From assembly GCA_002684915.1 (NCBI GenBank), contig NYWG01000229.1, positions 1-42,393 on the forward strand: a stretch of 42,393 nt of DNA. Direction: 5' to 3'. Origin of the DNA: Verrucomicrobiales bacterium (lineage in GTDB: Bacteria > Verrucomicrobiota > Verrucomicrobiia > Limisphaerales > UBA1096). The notes under the pieces were generated by a model, which saw nothing but the letters and a program-made list of their open reading frames with translations, made no database searches and was not told the origin of the DNA. Below, one piece after another: positions 20,101-31,300 of the stretch. Position 1 is the first letter of the stretch; each line of letters opens with the position of its first letter. The position numbers were made by a program, and so were the translations under genes.

Positions 20101-23100
20101 AATGTAAAAGTTATTAGTTTATTTTTAGACAAAAACTCTTCTTATACTAAAGGAGCTATATTAGAATTTACTGATGGTCTTAGTGCTCCAGTAGCATCGG
20201 GAGAAGTTTTAGAAACTACTACGAAACAAAACGTCGTAAAAATTAAAGTTCTTACTGGTTCTTTTGTTGTATCTGATACTTTATTCTTAAGAAGTTCAGA
20301 TTTAATTAATACTACTGGTTCTAAAATAATAACAATTAATTTACTGAGTGATGATTTAATTATCTTTAATTTAAAAGATAATGTAGCAATCTTAACTACA
20401 ACAGATGCACATGGTATTGCTGAAAGTGATATTATTGATATTGACATCAATCCTGATGATGCCTCCACTACAACAACATATTATCTAAGATCTAGAGTTT
20501 ACCAAGAAGCAACGCTACAAACCCCTGGTATCACTAGGGTTTTAAATGATAATGGTGTTGGAAAAGTTAGTATCTTAAATGGAGGAGAAGACTACACTAC
20601 TAACACATATAATGACCTTGCATTAGTAGGGGGTAGTGGATCGGGAGCAAAAGCAAATATTGTTGTTTCTTCTGCCGGTAGTGTAACATCTATTACAATA
20701 ACCGAAAAAGGTACTGGTTATGAACTGTTTGATGTTTTAACTGTTGGAGATACAGCTCTCAGTAAAACAAATACTAATACTCCTGCTGTACAAATTAACG
20801 TTGACCATATTGGTCTTTCTTCATCAGAAACAGTTGTAAATCTTAGTAGTAACGTAGGAATTAATCCCGGTGATAAATTAAGCATTGGAAATGAAGTTAT
20901 TACAGTTTTATCGCGAGTAGTCAATTCAACAAAATCTATTAATGTTACTAGAGGAGCAACACCATTAAATCATTTTAATGGCGCTACTGTGTCAACTTAT
21001 AATGCCGGTTATGTTATTTCTCCTGGTACTGCGGTTGGCGATGCTAGTATTTTTTCGTATGATTCTAGAACACAAAAAATTGTATTTGTATACAATTATG
21101 GACAAACAGTCAATAGTATCACTCCAATTGATCTAAGTACGGTATTTTTTGATCAAGAACAAAGACTTGCAGGAATAATTTCTGTACAAGATCCAATTCG
21201 TTGTTTTGAATTTTCTTTAGATAATACTTTGTTTGTACGAAATCAATTAATTGAAATTAAAGAAGACTATCGTTATATTTTTGATACTTCTCACTCATCA
21301 ATGAATGATGTTGAATTTGATATCTCACCTAGCAAAAATTTAAATCTAAAAACTTTAGAAGCGATTAGAGGAAACAATGTCTTAGATGTTAAGTTTGGGT
21401 TTGGTCCACGTATTGCTACAAATAACTATAGTACGAAGTCAGAAGTTTCTTTTAAGACATATTTTTACTTTGATAAGTTAAATAATGTTCAATCTGAAGG
21501 ATCTTTCATTAAAGTAGTTCCAGATCCATTGCAGGGTAGTAAGTCTGCATTGTATATCACTCCGACTAAAGTTGTTTACGATACTGTTACACTCGCTACT
21601 AATGATGGAAGTGGATTAATTGAATATACTAGTAAATCAAAATTTTCAATAGGAAAAATTAATTCTATTGCTGTAATTAATATTGGTAATGATTATAGGA
21701 AGGTTCCTTCTGTTTTGGGTATTATGCCCACTAATAAAGCTACTGCAACATCTATCATAGAGAATGGTAAAATTGTTGGAGTATCAGTAAAGACTGGTGG
21801 AAGTGGATATGTTAATCCTATTGTTTCGGTTGAAGGAAACGCAAAATTAAAAGCAATTATAGACCAAGGTAGAATCACTGGTGTTGAAGTTGTAAATTCT
21901 GGGTTTGGATATTCTACACCTCCAGAAGTTAAAATTGCTGAGTCTAGTGTTGAATGTCTTATTAATAGTGATGATATTGGAGTCCCTAGAAATATTAACG
22001 TTATTAACGTAGGTGGATCTTTCCATAAAGATAATACTTTAACATCAACATTTAGATCTAATTATATTTTATCTTTATCTAATTTTGATCCTAATTGTTT
22101 TGCAATTGGAGAAACTATTGTTCAAGAAATTAATAATGTAGAGGTAGCAAGAGCAAGAATAACTTCATTTAGATCTGGTAGATTAAGTGTTGATAGAGTA
22201 TCTGGTGTTTTTAGACAGAAGAAACTAATTAAAGGTCTCGCTAGAAACAAAAGTGCAATATTAGAAACTATTAGATATACCGAGTTTTCTCCTCAAATTA
22301 AAACTTATTATGATAACCAAGGATACTTTGAATCTGATTCTGGAAAAGTAAGTGATCAGAATCAAAGAATTACAGATTCTTTTTATTATCAAGATTATTC
22401 ATACTTAGTTAAATCAAAAACTTCTATTGATAGTTGGAGATCTTTAATTAAGTCAACAACTCATCCTGCAGGATTTAAAGTTTTTGGCGAAGTATTGATT
22501 GAATCGGCATCAAATGCTTCAATGAATAGTGATAGTAAATTTGTTGGTACAAGTATTGTACAAATTTGGAATCCTGATGTAAATAAAATTTCTGTTATTA
22601 GCACCAAAAAGAATATTACTCAAAGTATTGTTCTTATGGATTCCTTCAAAGTTGAAAAAGGAATTGGTTCTGTTGCAACGGAATCTTTCAATACTTCAGA
22701 AATTACTTCTACTGAAGTTTACTTAACAGAATCTTTTGATGGTAACTTTGGTGACAAAGGAAATTTACAAGGAAAAACTGTATTTAATATTGTTGATGTA
22801 AATGGTAATTCGGTCAACCCATACAATGAACAGGCGTTAACTATTACATTAGATGCTATACTACAGGAACCTGGAATCTCGTATATAATAAATGGAGATA
22901 AAATTACTTTTGCATCTCCTCCTCTGGGACCTACCAATAAAGATGGGCAATCAGTTCCAGGAGTTCTATTCTATGGTAGAAATTTCCAATTTAAATCAGA
23001 TACATTAAATCAAAAATATCTTAAAAAGATTAAGAATATTTTCCAACGTAGCGGTACATGGATAGATGCTGCAAATCAGATTAACCAAAATAGAAGATTT

Positions 23101-26100
23101 ATTCAATCAGAAACTTTAGGTTATATTAAGTCTAAGTATACATCAATTCCATGGACAAATTTAAGTGAAAAATGTTATCGTGACATTGGTCTTATATTAG
23201 ACGCATTAGAACATGACTTGAGATTTGGTGGCAATCAAAAAACTTTGTTTGCTGTTGAAAAATATTTCAATGCTGGAGTACTTAATTATATTTCAGGAGA
23301 ACTGGAAGCAACTATTGATGCATTTGAGTATGCAGTACGTTTAAGTAAATTAGCATCAAGAAATTGGGATTACTCAGATCGTCAAGTATCTTGGACAGTA
23401 GGAACTAATCAAGTTACAATGACTAATACTGATGATATTGCTATTGGTATGAAAGTTAGTTCTGGAAGATCATTCCCAGATGGAACTATTATTACAGACA
23501 TTATTGATGGTAGAACCATACAAGTAAGTAATAACTCAGTTGCAGTAACACCAGATCCATCTGGCAATGCAGATATGACATTTATTTGGAGTGGATTGAA
23601 TGTCGGTACTTATTTTGATGCATCAACATTAATTGAAAAAAATAAGTCCAGTATGATTACTGATACAATCAATGCAATTAATACAAAGTATCTTGCTCTT
23701 GCATCCACTAATTATAGCACAAAATGTTCTAGAGATCTTGGATTGTTAGTTGATGCAGTAAATTATTGTTTAAAGTATGGTGGTAATAGAAAAATTGTAG
23801 AATTTGCCGAGAGTTATTTTGTTGACGGAAATCTTAATTATATTAAAGACGAACTCAATGAAACAGTTTATGCTCATAAAGTATTGCGTGATTTAATGAT
23901 TGCTGCAATGAGAAATCTGGGATCGGTAAAAGATAATAGTATTCGTATTGATTCGTCCTCACCTGCATGTGCTGAAGTTGCTAGTTCTATAACAACTTAT
24001 ATTGATATTGTTGAATCTATTTTGGAAGGTGGACCTAATAGAATAGATACAGTTGAGCAAAACTCAAATTCTACAGGATATTGGACTACATTTACTTCAT
24101 ATTCAAACTATAATATTCTTCCAGATCCATTACTTTTAAGTGAATTGAAAGAATGTGAGGAAGTAGCATCTGCTTTAGATTCTTTGTTTGAAAATGTACG
24201 TGAAACATTGACAACAGGTCCTCAAACTTCAACAATATCTTACCCAGACTATATCAATGGGGAGAATACAATATTTGAATTGTACTATGAAGATGGAACT
24301 GCGGTTGATACTGAAATAAATGAAAATCTATTCATTGCACTTAGCGGTGTATTACAACATGATCCTGCATACACTATTGATAAAACATCAGTACCAAATA
24401 AAGTTGTATTTGACACACCACCTATTTGGGGACAGGGTGAGAACACAAAAACTGTGCAAGAACCTTTAGCAGTTGAAAAGTTTTTTGCTCATGGTGTTGG
24501 TAACTACATTAGATGTGAAATTGAAAAATCTGGAATTCTGACTGGTTCCGGTGGACCATTCCTAATTTTAAATTCTAAAAATAAAAAGGTACAAACTGTT
24601 GACGATCCTAAGTTTGCTTATGTATTCATAGATGGTGTCCTTCAACGTAATGGTGTTTCTTACACAATTACGGGACCAGCAATTAGATTTACTAAAAAAA
24701 TCTTTAGAGAAAACAATGTTGAAATTATATTACTATATGGTAGAGACATTGATCAAACAGTAACATTATTTGATTTCCAAAGAAACAGTTATTATAACGA
24801 AATTAAAATCACTTGTGACGCAGGATCTCCAAATAACTTTATTGATTGGATTTCTTGGTTCAATACTTCGTATGATAAGTTCCAAGTTGCATATCAAAAA
24901 ATTGGTAATACCAAGAAGTTTATTGGTAATGTTAAAAATTATACAACTACTAGTCAAACTTTAATTATTACATTAGCAGGTAACAACCCAGATGTAGATA
25001 CTAGCAATATTTTCTTTGCTGGAGAATCTGATTTTTCTGATGAGTATGAACTGTCTGGAACTACTAATAGTATAAGTGTTGTTAGAGATTCTAATAACGA
25101 TTACAGAATGCAAAGAAATTCTGGCAATTGGTTGTATGGAACTCCACGTGCAGATGAATCTTTCTACGAAAGAAAACGTCTCCTTGCTAATTTAAATGCA
25201 AAAGACCTCATTAGAATTGACGGCGAAAAAGAGTTTAGAACTATAAATGAATTACCAAGATATACCAATCCCAAGGATTATAATCCAGGTCAAGATGTAT
25301 CAAATGCTTTCTTTGGCTCTGTAACTACTACTAACTATAATGGTAATGTACGAGGCGTAGGTCTTAGTGTTACATGTGAAATAGAAAATGGTAGTGTTTC
25401 TAAAGTAACATGGAATAGAAGAGATTTACAATTGTTATATGATGAAGGTATTATTCAACCAACTACTGCATATGATTATGATTCACCTCCAATTTTACAT
25501 TTTGTCTCCGTAAATCAAGAAGGTGGTGGAGCAAGAGCTGAAGTGGTTGTTTCGGATGGTCAAATTGTTGATATTGTATTAACTAAAAAAGGATCCGGAT
25601 ATACCAAATCACCAAAAGTAATTACCGCAAGATCTTATGATTTAATCAAAAGTTCTGGTAGAAAAATTGATACTTTTCATACTCTTGGTATTGGAACACA
25701 AATTGGACAAAGTTCTCCAGTTGCAGTAGCATCATTCTTTGATATCATTAAGGGTATTGATCTACCAGTCGCTGTTATAGATCCTTCTGTAGTAATTCCA
25801 GATGGATACATTGACATTACACTAATCATTCAAAGTATTGTTGATACTGCTCCTCTGTTTACAGTCTCTCGTGAATATAAATTCTTCAATCCATTTGTTG
25901 GATCTACTTCAATTGCAGGACCTACAACACAGGCAGATGCAGATATTTTAGTTATTATTGAACCTAAATTGGTATCAGATAATATTTTAGTTACAACATC
26001 TATTAATGTAACTGAATATTTTGAAGTTGGATTCTCAATGTGGGCATCTGATCTTGTTGATTTGACATTCTTTAATAATATTAATCATTGGGAAAATAGC

Positions 26101-26493
26101 ATATTCATGGATCTTGGAGATATTATTGCTCCAAGTGGTGATCCAGTATCAGAAGTTCAACTTGCTGAATTAGAACCATACGAAATTATCTCTGATGGTT
26201 CTTCTTCTTCCGCGTATCCATTTAACTTAGGGTACTCTTCAATTAACTATTATATGGCGCAATTAGATACATCAGATCTACCCGATCAGGGTGATGCTGG
26301 ATTTATTGCTACTGGAGAAGTTGTCTACGCAAATACTGCAAGATTCCCATCATCAGGAACCATTTTAATTGGTGGGGAAAAAATTTCCTACACATCTAAA
26401 TTATCAGATCGTTTTATTAACTGCACAAGAGGCGCGGACGGGTCGCCTATCGCATTGCATACAGTAGGAGACTACTTAAGAAACGCTCTATAA
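17134..26493 (+). CDS. 7: Giant gp7-like baseplate wedge protein (3119 aa)
   Basis: Its N-terminus (about 1-230: SQLPDFINEEYELFGKFIQK, DFYRAKGTDNSIKFLF) and its place between gp6 and gp8 indicate gp7, which in T4 starts the wedge. It is about three times the length of T4 gp7 (1032 residues). Extra parts include a YHYH-type domain (about 720-830, HSPIIGFAYDGNPIYGPFG), beta repeats with GxGYxxPP near 530-650, 1150-1200, 1515-1600 and 2818, two helical modules with C-x-R-D-x-G-L and GGN (about 2014 and 2197), and three modules ending in a TRG or SRG motif (about 80, 1234 and 3063). I infer that the additions decorate the baseplate rim and may help attachment. Confidence 0.8.
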   Translation: MVKTANKISYLVESQLPDFINEEYELFGKFIQKYYEQLELQGQPVDIIANLQSYRDIDFYETNILKESTTVVGSLGELSTTITVADATSFPKYGGYIKIDDEICFYAERTDTQFLEVSRGVSGNTTIGDLYNSSTFVTTQADTHVNGSTVQNISNLFLYSLVKSFEAQYLADFPEAYLKEGVDKRTLLKNITDFYRAKGTDNSIKFLFKCLIQDDPNPDIAYPRDFTLKSSESNWIQSYALRVKILTGNPNDLIGKQITQNVEGNYASAVVDNVKYSGTFDNEELYDIILNESSVNGTFSSSLKTQLTSPISASATVGDRINVFSTMGWETKGSFVVGSEIFTFEEKNVNQFVIKTRDGNGSYQPETTVSYNLEVSSGSIQLQVFGLLYGLNNSIESPYSNPGESVEISESGFLTDDVRINDTQNNLRWIFSTGSAAITGLNPNVSAIFEDGSGYYIASSGFPSHNIPTLPSDAQDQKLLKIIRKNPIQTTEIYKTLYRDIGIAINGIPFLSYKDEEVVNSGAIQSIAVTSRGSGYAKPPFILVNGVANLARTRLAGQVVESVIVDTPGDYNSIPTVEVLSGRNAQARAIITNGEITSIVVENAGEYYSSAPEVRITDSAGKGRFAVYRAVVTTAGAIDRFEKINGGSLYSQENVQVDIIAVGSGSEATASIRQWRKDKFYKNQSSLDSENGYFFNNYTINRGSGYAYYAAPSTIRSGDTGVTHSPIIGFAYDGNPIYGPFGHQDPLDLQSSITRMTSSYTKNNTRSNGPLVSQYPIGTFIDDFTYIAEYGSLDQNNGRYCVTPDYPEGTYAYFVTLDTQGDPVFPYILGDNYYSLPVDSNYNSELSQDNVPTFAKRLRTSNITNNGEFALAKITDVKRGSISSVSVLNSTNNFSVGSELIIDNSDTDGFGASAEVSSVQGRSVDSIESQDTKALYVELKSIAYLFDGDTITQSATGATGEIVGNVFSGTKFALRDVNGTFNSTDVLSSNVKVISLFLDKNSSYTKGAILEFTDGLSAPVASGEVLETTTKQNVVKIKVLTGSFVVSDTLFLRSSDLINTTGSKIITINLLSDDLIIFNLKDNVAILTTTDAHGIAESDIIDIDINPDDASTTTTYYLRSRVYQEATLQTPGITRVLNDNGVGKVSILNGGEDYTTNTYNDLALVGGSGSGAKANIVVSSAGSVTSITITEKGTGYELFDVLTVGDTALSKTNTNTPAVQINVDHIGLSSSETVVNLSSNVGINPGDKLSIGNEVITVLSRVVNSTKSINVTRGATPLNHFNGATVSTYNAGYVISPGTAVGDASIFSYDSRTQKIVFVYNYGQTVNSITPIDLSTVFFDQEQRLAGIISVQDPIRCFEFSLDNTLFVRNQLIEIKEDYRYIFDTSHSSMNDVEFDISPSKNLNLKTLEAIRGNNVLDVKFGFGPRIATNNYSTKSEVSFKTYFYFDKLNNVQSEGSFIKVVPDPLQGSKSALYITPTKVVYDTVTLATNDGSGLIEYTSKSKFSIGKINSIAVINIGNDYRKVPSVLGIMPTNKATATSIIENGKIVGVSVKTGGSGYVNPIVSVEGNAKLKAIIDQGRITGVEVVNSGFGYSTPPEVKIAESSVECLINSDDIGVPRNINVINVGGSFHKDNTLTSTFRSNYILSLSNFDPNCFAIGETIVQEINNVEVARARITSFRSGRLSVDRVSGVFRQKKLIKGLARNKSAILETIRYTEFSPQIKTYYDNQGYFESDSGKVSDQNQRITDSFYYQDYSYLVKSKTSIDSWRSLIKSTTHPAGFKVFGEVLIESASNASMNSDSKFVGTSIVQIWNPDVNKISVISTKKNITQSIVLMDSFKVEKGIGSVATESFNTSEITSTEVYLTESFDGNFGDKGNLQGKTVFNIVDVNGNSVNPYNEQALTITLDAILQEPGISYIINGDKITFASPPLGPTNKDGQSVPGVLFYGRNFQFKSDTLNQKYLKKIKNIFQRSGTWIDAANQINQNRRFIQSETLGYIKSKYTSIPWTNLSEKCYRDIGLILDALEHDLRFGGNQKTLFAVEKYFNAGVLNYISGELEATIDAFEYAVRLSKLASRNWDYSDRQVSWTVGTNQVTMTNTDDIAIGMKVSSGRSFPDGTIITDIIDGRTIQVSNNSVAVTPDPSGNADMTFIWSGLNVGTYFDASTLIEKNKSSMITDTINAINTKYLALASTNYSTKCSRDLGLLVDAVNYCLKYGGNRKIVEFAESYFVDGNLNYIKDELNETVYAHKVLRDLMIAAMRNLGSVKDNSIRIDSSSPACAEVASSITTYIDIVESILEGGPNRIDTVEQNSNSTGYWTTFTSYSNYNILPDPLLLSELKECEEVASALDSLFENVRETLTTGPQTSTISYPDYINGENTIFELYYEDGTAVDTEINENLFIALSGVLQHDPAYTIDKTSVPNKVVFDTPPIWGQGENTKTVQEPLAVEKFFAHGVGNYIRCEIEKSGILTGSGGPFLILNSKNKKVQTVDDPKFAYVFIDGVLQRNGVSYTITGPAIRFTKKIFRENNVEIILLYGRDIDQTVTLFDFQRNSYYNEIKITCDAGSPNNFIDWISWFNTSYDKFQVAYQKIGNTKKFIGNVKNYTTTSQTLIITLAGNNPDVDTSNIFFAGESDFSDEYELSGTTNSISVVRDSNNDYRMQRNSGNWLYGTPRADESFYERKRLLANLNAKDLIRIDGEKEFRTINELPRYTNPKDYNPGQDVSNAFFGSVTTTNYNGNVRGVGLSVTCEIENGSVSKVTWNRRDLQLLYDEGIIQPTTAYDYDSPPILHFVSVNQEGGGARAEVVVSDGQIVDIVLTKKGSGYTKSPKVITARSYDLIKSSGRKIDTFHTLGIGTQIGQSSPVAVASFFDIIKGIDLPVAVIDPSVVIPDGYIDITLIIQSIVDTAPLFTVSREYKFFNPFVGSTSIAGPTTQADADILVIIEPKLVSDNILVTTSINVTEYFEVGFSMWASDLVDLTFFNNINHWENSIFMDLGDIIAPSGDPVSEVQLAELEPYEIISDGSSSSAYPFNLGYSSINYYMAQLDTSDLPDQGDAGFIATGEVVYANTARFPSSGTILIGGEKISYTSKLSDRFINCTRGADGSPIALHTVGDYLRNAL

Positions 26494-26506
26494 ATAAATA
26501 TAAATA
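26489..26506 (+). promoter_or_regulatory. Two tandem late promoters
   Basis: TATAAATA occurs at 26489-26496 and again at 26499-26506, ten bases apart. Both match the T4 late consensus perfectly. The first overlaps the stop of the gp7-like gene; gp8 starts at 26543. Confidence 0.75.
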
Positions 26507-26542
26507 ACTCGGATTCAGTCTTACTATACAGGCACTAGTGCT

Positions 26543-28309
26543 ATGGCAGCTATTATTTCAGAAAAATTTAGAATCTTCAATGCGAAGCAATTTCTAGAAT
26601 CTTTAACAGAAGGTACAAACGATGCAGATGCAGCGCGTACCAGAATGTATTTCTTCGTTGGAAGATCTTCTAGGTGGGATGCTTACTTAGAAATTTTCAA
26701 CGTAAGTGGATCATTTCAAATTGGAGAAACTGTAAGCGGTGGTGGATGGAGTGGTGTAGTTGCTGCTGCATATTCTAACAGCCTTCTACTTAATACCGTT
26801 CTACCGACTCCAACTACAACTCCATCATTTGGAACTACTATTACTGGTGGAACTAGTGGTGCTACTTCTAAGAGTGGTACATACAGATACGGTACTGAAG
26901 ATGTACCTCCAATGCCATTGGATAATTTTTCTGAGAAAAGATCTGTATACGAAGAACTAATTGCTGCCAAGAGAGTTACTGGTCCCTTTGCTCGTCTTGT
27001 AGTTCCCCGTTATAACTGGAACCTTGCGCTGAATCCAAAATTTGATATGTACCGTCCAAATTATTCTCCAACACCAGGTGGTGGCGGAGCTATTGGCGTT
27101 GAAACTGCACTAGGGTCTTCTTCACTATCTACTTCAAAGTTCTATGTAATGAACTCTTCATACGAAGTGTTTAAGTGTTTATATAACGGCGAATCCCCCA
27201 CGAATCCAACAGGACAAAACGCTACCTACGAACCAAAATCTCAACCAAGTGCTGGTCAGGGTACATTTGATGCTGGTACTGGTATCTACACAGAACCAGC
27301 AGCAACTGCTGGTTATATTTGGAAGCATATGTTCACACTCCCTACGAGTGATGTTCTTTCATTCCTTTCATCCGACTTTATGCCTATTGCTTCTACATCT
27401 GATTCATCAAGAATTGCAGTTGAAGCACTTGCAGTTGATGGATCTATTAATGTATCAGTAATTCGTGATGCAGGAACTGCATTACCTGCTTCTGCTACAT
27501 TATATACTGCTGTTCAGGGTGATGGCACTGGAGCAATTATTAAATTTGAAACTAATGGTTCGGGAACTATTACATCTACAGAAGTAGAGGCGAATGGCAC
27601 CGGTTACTCATATGGTAACGTTATTCTTGAAACCGGATCTGTATTTACCGATGCTGGTCTCACAGCTGCTGCTGGTGCATTTGCAGGAACTGCTTCAATT
27701 GAAGCAGTTGTTTCCCCAGAAGGTGGACATGGGTCACACGCAGAAGATGAATTCTTTTCTAAGCGTGTAATGACTAATATTCGCTTAACCTATGATGAAG
27801 GACAAGGAGACTTCCCTGTAGATAATGATTTCCGTCGTATTGGTATTATTCAAGATCCTTATGAGTATGGCACTAGTACATTTGCATCTGCAAGCACACT
27901 TCGTGGTACAAGAGTACTAAAATTAAATGGTGCTACTGCAGGTTATGTTGCAGATGAAATGATTACTCAAACTGTAACCGGAGGAACTGCAAAAGGAACT
28001 GTAGTATCTTGGGATGCAACAAACGGTATTTTGAAGTATTATCAATCAGCATCTCTACACACCGATGGTGGTAAAATTCTAGCATTTGAATCAAATGCAT
28101 CAAATGCAGTTGTTGGTAGTACCTCTTCAGCATCCGGAACGGTTGATACTGCACAGAATGCGGTTCTTTCTGATATCTCATTTACAGGTGGTCTTGCATC
28201 CCCTGAATTAGAACCAAACTCAGGAGAAATCGTATACATAGAGAATAGAAGAGAGATTACTAGAGCTCCCGACCAAATTGAGGACATTAAGCTAGTAATT
28301 GAATTCTGA
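26543..28309 (+). CDS. 8: Baseplate wedge protein gp8
   Basis: This 588-residue protein starts SEKFRIFNAKQFLESLTEG and contains TRMYFFVGRSSRWD, patterns I associate with gp8 of T4-like cyanophages; T4 gp8 has 334 residues. The middle includes GYIWKHMFTLPTSDVLSFLS, typical of gp8, and NIRLTYDEGQGDFPVDNDFR. Inserted segments have SGVV and SGTV loops and a GTGY motif like those in the neighbouring giant proteins. In T4, gp8 dimers bind the gp7-gp10 arm of the wedge. It is preceded by two late promoters. Confidence 0.85.
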   Translation: MAAIISEKFRIFNAKQFLESLTEGTNDADAARTRMYFFVGRSSRWDAYLEIFNVSGSFQIGETVSGGGWSGVVAAAYSNSLLLNTVLPTPTTTPSFGTTITGGTSGATSKSGTYRYGTEDVPPMPLDNFSEKRSVYEELIAAKRVTGPFARLVVPRYNWNLALNPKFDMYRPNYSPTPGGGGAIGVETALGSSSLSTSKFYVMNSSYEVFKCLYNGESPTNPTGQNATYEPKSQPSAGQGTFDAGTGIYTEPAATAGYIWKHMFTLPTSDVLSFLSSDFMPIASTSDSSRIAVEALAVDGSINVSVIRDAGTALPASATLYTAVQGDGTGAIIKFETNGSGTITSTEVEANGTGYSYGNVILETGSVFTDAGLTAAAGAFAGTASIEAVVSPEGGHGSHAEDEFFSKRVMTNIRLTYDEGQGDFPVDNDFRRIGIIQDPYEYGTSTFASASTLRGTRVLKLNGATAGYVADEMITQTVTGGTAKGTVVSWDATNGILKYYQSASLHTDGGKILAFESNASNAVVGSTSSASGTVDTAQNAVLSDISFTGGLASPELEPNSGEIVYIENRREITRAPDQIEDIKLVIEF

Positions 28310-28334
28310 TTAGTTGACTTAGAGATCGTGCGAG

Positions 28335-31300
28335 ATGCCCCAAAAGACTAACCTGAACGTAGCTCCATTCTACGACGATTTTGACCAAGAGAAAAATTTC
28401 TATAAAGTTTTAATCCGTCCTGGATATTCTATTCAGGCAAGGGAGTTAACTCAGTTACAATCTATTCTACAGAATCAGATTGAACAGTTTGGCAAGTACG
28501 CTTTTAAGCAAGGCGAACTTGTCATTCCTGGTGAGGTGGGTTTAAATACCAAACTTAACTTTGTTAAGTTGTCTTCTATTTCAGAAATTCCTGTAAATCA
28601 GGATGGGCAAATTGTATATAAAAAATACGACGCTAGCGGTCTCAAAGGGGAAACTCTTAGAGGTTTGACCTCTGGTGTCGTAGCGACTGTTGTAGAGGCA
28701 TTCACGGCGTCTGAGACTGCTTCTGATGTCATCTATGTAAACTATACTAATAGTGGTGATGCAGGAAACGAAGAAACTTTCCGACAAGGTGAAACATTAG
28801 AAGTAGTAGGTGGAGTTAACACACCATTACTAGTTGTTGGAACTGATGGTAGTGTTCTTCCTACAAGTATTGAAGTAACTAATCCTGATACTTCCGAAGT
28901 TACATCTTTAGAAAGTCCTGCTATGGGATATGCTTCTGCTGTAAAAGTAGAAGAAGGAATTTATTTTGTCAATGGGTATTTTGTTAGGAACAATACTCAA
29001 CTATTAGTTATTGATCGTTACTATAATAAACCATCTGCAAAGATTGGATTTAAGATTGTTGAAAGCATCATAACTCCAGAAGAAGATGCATCTTTATATG
29101 ACAATTCTATTGGGTCTAGTAACTACACTGCTCCTGGAGCACATAGACTTCAAATTGTATTAAACATTGTAAAATATTCTTTATCTGAGATTACAGATAA
29201 GAATTTTATTCAACTCCTTACAGTTCGTTCAGGAGTTGTACAAAGTATTGTATCTCAAACTGATTATAATTTACTAGAACAGACTCTTGCGAGAAGAACT
29301 TATGATGAGTCTGGAGATTATGTAGTTGATAATTTTTCATTAGATATCCGTGAATTTTATCAGCAAAATGGTAATCTAGGTGTTTATGGTCAAGATGAAT
29401 TCGGATTAGTTAATGGTTTAGAATTACAAGAAGCAAAAGAAAAATTAGTTGCCAGTATTGGACCAGGTAAAGCATACATTAAAGGGTATGAAATTGTTAA
29501 CAAAGAAACTAAGTATCTTAATCTCAGTAAGGCAAGAGAAACTTTAAATCGGGAAGATATTAGACTCAATACTAAAGGTCTACCTACTTATAAAATAACA
29601 AATACATTTGGATCAATCCCACTAAATGCAGAAGGTTCAGAACTAACTGCATATCCTAATATTTTTCTTTGCAGTAATTTTAATGATGGCAGTATTGGAT
29701 CAAACAATACAGAAGGACCTAACGATTCAAAACAAACACTAAGTCGTAGAGGACAATTTTTTGATGTAAATTCTGGTATTAAAACCATTTACATCAATAT
29801 TGATACATTCTACGCAAATACATATTCAACTTTAACAGATGCTAATTTTGAATCAGTTTTAGGAACTCTATGGTTTGTACAAACAAGAACTGATGTTGGA
29901 GCACCATCTGTAGTCAATTCTGTAAAATCTTTAGCATTCTCAAAAGTTAATAGAATTGAAGTAAATTCAAGTACTGGAGTAACATTTTTAGAACTCACTA
30001 TTACAGGAAGAAAAGATTTACTAGATTCGTATTTCTTGGAGTATGATACTTCATCAGGATCAAATTACAGAGAAGTTTATTTAACTCAAAATGATGCAAT
30101 CAATGGTTCTACACCATTTGGAACTGTTATTGATTACAATGAAACAATTACTCCAGTAATTGGTCTTGCTAAACCAAGTAATTTTACGTTAATTGAACGA
30201 GGATCCGGATTCAATGAAGACTCCGATTCGGTAGTTTCCAAAGGTAGATTATCAAACGGAGATGGTGTATATAACACTACATTTGGATTATCATATTTTG
30301 ACCCTCAGTTCTTTACTAAAATTTTATTAGACGAAGAGATTGTTGCAGATGGTAGATTTTCATCTGGTAAGTATGTTTATGGTTTAGAAAGCGGTGCCTA
30401 TGGAGTTGTAGAAGGTCCATCTGATGGCAAGTTTACAACTAATAAAACATTAATGGTTAAGACTCTTTTCGGTAACTTCATGTCCGGAGAGACTATTAGA
30501 GATGAAGATAACAACTCAGTGAGAGTTGCAAAAGATAATACAATTTCTCACTTTATTGTTAATAACAGAGGTTCTAATTATGTTGATGGATCAAAGTTGA
30601 GAATTGATGGTGTTGAATTTGATTCATCTAAAGTAAATTTAACTATTGCAAGTGGTGCTATTGTAAGTGCCGTGGTTTCTAACAGAGAGTTATTCAACCA
30701 AGAGTATTCAAAACCTCCGGTTATTAATGTAATTCAAGGAGATGGTGGTGGTACTCCTAGTGCATCTGTAATTACACCAGTTCTTGTTAGAAATTCCGTA
30801 GTTACATATACTCCACAAAATGTAAAATCATTTTTCTGTGAATATGGATCGGGAAATGCTAATAAATTTACTTCTGATATAGAAGTTAATAAAGAAAAAT
30901 TTACCGAAATTACATCTATTACTAATTTTACTTTTAGTGGTACTAAAGGAAGAAAGTTTATTGAGTGTAATGGGTTTGGCGGAGATGCAACTAAATTTGT
31001 CAGCCAAGGAGATTTAATCCAATTCTCAGATTCTACAGATACTATTATTAAATCAGTTGTACAATATTCAACAAAACCTGAAGGTGTTTTAAAATCAAGA
31101 GTTTATCTTGATAGATCTTTACCACAAGATGTAAGTAATAGTAGTGTTGTTAGAGTTCGTCCTTCTATTTCAAACTTCAATCAAGGAACGTTACTTTATA
31201 AAACTGGATCTAATCAAGTAAGTTCTATTGTAGTAGATAGCGAAGATTCAAAAATTGCTTATTTCTTAAGAAGAGATTTTGTTACTACTGGTGTTGGTGG

